This document shows, piece after piece, positions 60,832 through 64,000 of a DNA stretch of 64,000 bases. The first letter of the stretch is position 1. Each line of letters begins with the position of its first letter. Position numbers and translations under genes: made by a program. The notes beneath the pieces were generated by a model. It was not told the origin of the DNA and ran no database searches. It saw nothing but the letters and a program-made list of their open reading frames with translations. Source of the stretch: Arcicella rosea (GTDB taxonomy: Bacteria; Bacteroidota; Bacteroidia; Cytophagales; Spirosomataceae); the NCBI RefSeq assembly GCF_014204325.1, contig NZ_JACHKT010000023.1, forward strand, positions 1 to 64,000, written 5' to 3'.

Positions 60832-63800
60832 ATGATAGAAAATTATCGAATCAAAGACTTAACCCTAAGAATTATGCGGTTTACCATGTATCAAGCCATC
60901 ATAATTATGGTTTTTACTGGAATCATCAACGCTCATGTAAATTTTGCACAAGGAGTTCTTAATCAAGGTGTTTCCATCAAAATAGAAAACGTTTCACTCA
61001 AAAGTGCTTTGTCACGTTTGGAAAAAGAAGCGAAAATAAAGTTTGTTTACAGTAGCAGTCAAATCAATTTGAAACAAACGGTAAGTGTTACTTCTTCTAA
61101 AGAATCATTAGGGATTTTTTTGGATGGATTACTGAAACCGATGGGTATAAAATATGCCGTGAAAGATGAACGTTTGATCATTCTTTCTCGCATTGGCAAC
61201 AATACTCCTTTGAATTTTTTGAAAGGAAGCACTGTAACAAGTACTCCTAGCGAAGCAGAAAAGGAAGACGTTACAGGTATTGTTACCTCTGCCGAAACGG
61301 GCGAACCTTTAATAGGGGTATCTGTAACTGCCAAAGGTACTCCATTTGGAACAATCACCGATGAGAACGGTAAATTCCGCATTTTGGCAAAGAAAGGATA
61401 TATTCTTTTGTTTACTTATGTTGGTTTTGAATCATATACAATCACCGTTGGGAATGCTACGGATTTAAAAATATCGCTAAAGCCTTCTCAAAAAGCCTTG
61501 GATGAAGTAGTGGTAATTGGTTATGGGACATCTTCTAAAAGAATTAATACTGGTTCTGTAAGTTCAATTACATCGGCTGAAATTTCAAAACAACCAGTTG
61601 CCAATGTATTGGCTGCTTTGCCGGGTCGTATTCCTGGAGCACAGATTGCACAAAATAACGGACTTCCTGGAAGTGCCGTACAAATCCAAATTCGTGGTCA
61701 GGGTTCACTTTCTTCGGGCACAATTCCTTTGTATGTAATTGATGGAGTGCCATTTACAAATTTCAACGGAGGTTCGCCAGCGACAGACAATTTGAATGCT
61801 TTTGGTACTTCTGGTGCAAATGGTGGCGTGAGTCCATTTAGTATGATTAACCCAGCCGACATCGAGCGTATTGATATTTTGAAAGATGCTGATGCTACTT
61901 CAATTTATGGTTCTCGTGGTGCGAATGGCGTAGTATTGATTACGACCAAAAGAGGAAAATCTGGCAAAACAAAATTTGATGTCAATGCTTCAACGGGTTT
62001 TAGTGAATTGAATCGTTTTATCCCGATGTTGAATCCTGAACAATATTATGATTTAAGAACACAGGCATTCAAAAACGATGGAGTTACACCAACAGTGAAT
62101 AATGCCCCAGATTTATTGGTTTGGGATAAAACCAAAACAACCGACTGGCAAAAATATTTTTTGGGCGGAACTGGCAAAATCAATGATATTCAAACAACGC
62201 TTTCGGGTGGTGATGCCAATACTCGTTTCTTGTTTAATGCAGGTTATAGAACTGAAACAACGGTTTTCCCGGGCGATTTTTCAAACAAAAGATTTACGAG
62301 TCGTTTGAATTTAGACCATAATTCAAAAAACAGAAAACTAAACGTTGCTTTTGCCGTAAGTTATTCAAAAGACAATACCAATCTACCACAAAGTGACGTG
62401 AGTATGGTGTATAACTTACCGCCAAACCTGCCTTTGTATGATGCAAACGGAAAATGGTTTTGGTCATCAAATTTCACGAATCCATTGTCAACTTTGGGAA
62501 GGACGTATTTATCAAGTAGTTCTAACTTAATTGCCAATGCAAGTGTGAAATACAATGTGTTTTCTGGCTTCAATATCAAGTCAAATTTTGGTTATACCAT
62601 TACTGATTTAGACCAGAAAAACCTAACGCCTGCTTCGGTATTGAATCCTGTTTCAAACCCAACAAGTAATTCTGTTTTTGCCAATAATAAGGCACAAAAC
62701 TACATTATTGAACCAACAGCAGAATACACAAAAGAAATTGGCGAAGGTAAATTATTGGCTGTAGCGGGTGCAAGCTGGCAACATAATACTTCAAATGGTT
62801 ATTTTATCACAGGAAGTAATTATAGCAGCGAAGCATTGTTGAATACACTTTCTGCGGCTGGTTTAATTACTATCAATTACAACAACATTGTAGAATATAA
62901 ATACAATGCACTTTTCGGACGTGTAAATTATGACTGGAAAGGAAAATACTTTGCTAATGCTACTTTCCGTAGAGATGGTTCTTCACGTTTTGGACCAAAT
63001 AATCGCTTCGGAAACTTTGGTGCAATTGGTGCGGCTTGGGTTTTTAGTGAAGAAGATTTTGCTAAAAAATTACCTGTTTTGAGCTTCGGTAAATTAAGAG
63101 CAAGTTATGGAACTACTGGTAACGACCAAATTTCTAATTACTTATACTTGCCACTTTACAGTACTTCAGGAACGTATTTGAATAATCCAGTAATGAACCC
63201 AACTACTTTACCAAATGCTGATATTCAATGGGAAACGACTAAGAAATTTGAAGTAGCCTTAGAATTAGGTTTCTTGAAAGATAAAGTATTGTTAACGGCA
63301 GAATATTATAATAATCGTTCAAGTAATCAGATTGCTTACCTACGTTTACCAACCCAAACTGGCTATAATGCCATTCTATCAAACTTACCTGCTTTGATTG
63401 AAAACAGCGGTTTAGAATTTGATTTGAATACAACAAATATTTCTGCTGGCGATTGGAAGTGGACTTCTACCTTCAACATTACTTTACCAAAAAACAATTT
63501 AGTTGAATTTCCGGGTTTAGAAAATACTTTCTCTAGTTCATCTTATGTCGTTGGTCAGCCGATAAACTTTTCAAGATTACTTCACTATTTAGGTGTTGAC
63601 CCAAAAACTGGTGCGGCTCAATATGAAGACATCAACAAAGATGGCGTGGTTACTTTTGATGACCGTTATGTAGCAAAAATCGGAACGCCTTATTACGGTG
63701 GCTTAGGAAATAGTGTTTCTTATAAAAACTTCCAATTAGATTTCTTTTTCCAATATAATCATCGTTTCGGACAAACCAATATTTTGAACAACAGACCCGG

Positions 63801-64000
63801 AACGTTGAATAACCAAAATACTTCGTATTTGAATGTTTGGAAACAAGAAGGTGACGTTACGAATATTCCAGCAGCAACAACTATAGCGGGTACAGCTTTG
63901 TATAATTCATACAATTTCTTCGGTTCGTCGGATGCTTTCTGGGGAGATGCTTCATACTTGAAATTGAGGTCAGCAAGTATTGCTTACAATGTTCCTAAAA
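60832..64000 (+). CDS. STN-domain SusC/RagA-type TonB-linked transporter (partial)
   Basis: Open from the ATG to the window edge (~1056 codons without stop). N-terminal signal, then an STN domain (about 50-115, VSIKIENVSLKSALSRLEKE, KFVYSSSQIN) that contacts FecR. Next, a carboxypeptidase-D-like domain (EDVTGIVTSAETGEPLIGVS), and the SusC TonB box and plug (LDEVVVIGYGTSSKRINTGS, VLAALPGRIPGAQIAQNNG, LYVIDGVPFTNFNGG, ATSIYGSRGANGVVLITTK). The start with the longer N-terminal tail (IENYRIKDLTLRIMRF) is normal for the STN group. The substrate is unknown, and a SusD gene is expected beyond the edge. Confidence 0.92.
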   Translation, partial: MIENYRIKDLTLRIMRFTMYQAIIIMVFTGIINAHVNFAQGVLNQGVSIKIENVSLKSALSRLEKEAKIKFVYSSSQINLKQTVSVTSSKESLGIFLDGLLKPMGIKYAVKDERLIILSRIGNNTPLNFLKGSTVTSTPSEAEKEDVTGIVTSAETGEPLIGVSVTAKGTPFGTITDENGKFRILAKKGYILLFTYVGFESYTITVGNATDLKISLKPSQKALDEVVVIGYGTSSKRINTGSVSSITSAEISKQPVANVLAALPGRIPGAQIAQNNGLPGSAVQIQIRGQGSLSSGTIPLYVIDGVPFTNFNGGSPATDNLNAFGTSGANGGVSPFSMINPADIERIDILKDADATSIYGSRGANGVVLITTKRGKSGKTKFDVNASTGFSELNRFIPMLNPEQYYDLRTQAFKNDGVTPTVNNAPDLLVWDKTKTTDWQKYFLGGTGKINDIQTTLSGGDANTRFLFNAGYRTETTVFPGDFSNKRFTSRLNLDHNSKNRKLNVAFAVSYSKDNTNLPQSDVSMVYNLPPNLPLYDANGKWFWSSNFTNPLSTLGRTYLSSSSNLIANASVKYNVFSGFNIKSNFGYTITDLDQKNLTPASVLNPVSNPTSNSVFANNKAQNYIIEPTAEYTKEIGEGKLLAVAGASWQHNTSNGYFITGSNYSSEALLNTLSAAGLITINYNNIVEYKYNALFGRVNYDWKGKYFANATFRRDGSSRFGPNNRFGNFGAIGAAWVFSEEDFAKKLPVLSFGKLRASYGTTGNDQISNYLYLPLYSTSGTYLNNPVMNPTTLPNADIQWETTKKFEVALELGFLKDKVLLTAEYYNNRSSNQIAYLRLPTQTGYNAILSNLPALIENSGLEFDLNTTNISAGDWKWTSTFNITLPKNNLVEFPGLENTFSSSSYVVGQPINFSRLLHYLGVDPKTGAAQYEDINKDGVVTFDDRYVAKIGTPYYGGLGNSVSYKNFQLDFFFQYNHRFGQTNILNNRPGTLNNQNTSYLNVWKQEGDVTNIPAATTIAGTALYNSYNFFGSSDAFWGDASYLKLRSASIAYNVPK

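Noticed and set aside
60714-60962. Open frame across the SusC leader
   Set aside because: It overlaps the hairpins and the start of the SusC gene in another frame and has no conserved features.
1-64000. CRISPR arrays, tRNA, rRNA, prophage or intact insertion sequences
   Set aside because: I found no regularly spaced repeats, cloverleaf-like genes, rRNA stretches, phage structural genes or transposase genes.

Overview
The window is AT-rich chromosomal DNA from a member of the Bacteroidota. Its SusC/SusD pairs, a hybrid two-component regulator with a periplasmic sensor, ECF sigma/FecR control, TAnnTTTG-like promoter boxes and weak Shine-Dalgarno sites all point there. Gene content fits the Cytophagales (Emticicia/Flectobacillus/Runella-like), but that placement is inference. 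I see no rRNA, tRNA, CRISPR array or intact insertion sequence.

Layout. 1-1.6 kb: a truncated hypothetical gene, a dense cluster of small hairpins, and a mepB-like gene bracketed by two copies of a ~62-bp inverted-repeat element. 1.6-7.5 kb: a PepSY/flavodoxin reductase, DUF2271 and ankyrin cassette probably tied to iron or redox handling, then a DUF4861 gene. 7.5-8.9 kb: an orphan gene with immunity-protein-like features between two copies of a 30-bp repeat. 8.9-34.7 kb: a long, mostly minus-strand stress and maintenance island (two P-type ATPases, AI-2E permease, Dps, YtxH, BON, SHOCT, a GT4/GH130 pair, a response regulator, two paralogous cupins, lipid kinase, App1 lipid phosphatase, MlaEFD, phosphoglycerate mutase, phosphofructokinase, an FNR-like reductase and an AraC-type regulator). 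34.7-39.8 kb: a plus-strand sulfur module (CstB-like persulfide dioxygenase/rhodanese, rhodanese lipoprotein, membrane-anchored TsdA-like dihaem cytochrome, DsrE protein, outer-membrane barrel). 39.8-41.7 kb: M61 peptidase and a small orphan. 42.0-54.0 kb: a fructan utilisation locus (GH32, hybrid two-component regulator, sugar/H+ symporter, fructokinase, SusC, SusD). 54.3-58.1 kb: a large multi-PAS histidine kinase. 58.8-64.0 kb: ECF sigma, FecR anti-sigma and an STN-type SusC running off the window.

The most striking unexplained signal is one promoter architecture found five times in the stress island. A direct repeat of a TGTAAC/G-type half-site has an exact 21-bp period and is followed exactly 24 nt later by a CTTTR box. 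It lies ahead of both cupin genes, mlaE, the BON protein and a small membrane protein. The encoded AraC-family regulator is a natural candidate to read it. A second signal is three CRP/FNR-type palindromes (TGTRA-N6-TYACA), each 21-23 nt ahead of a -7-like box, at the three plus-strand promoters of the sulfur module.

The same island carries three broken genes close together: a P-type ATPase with an in-frame TGA, a DUF2383 gene with a frameshift and a damaged start, and an MFS transporter lacking its middle. The ECF sigma gene near 58.8 kb seems to have ATA where its start codon should be. The locus may therefore be undergoing decay, or the assembly may carry local errors.

How the genes fit together: the GH32 enzyme would release fructose from fructan, SusCD and the symporter import it, fructokinase makes fructose-6-phosphate, and the pfkA in the stress island could carry it into glycolysis. 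In the island, a lipid kinase, a phosphatidate phosphatase and the Mla transporter form a plausible envelope-lipid remodelling set.
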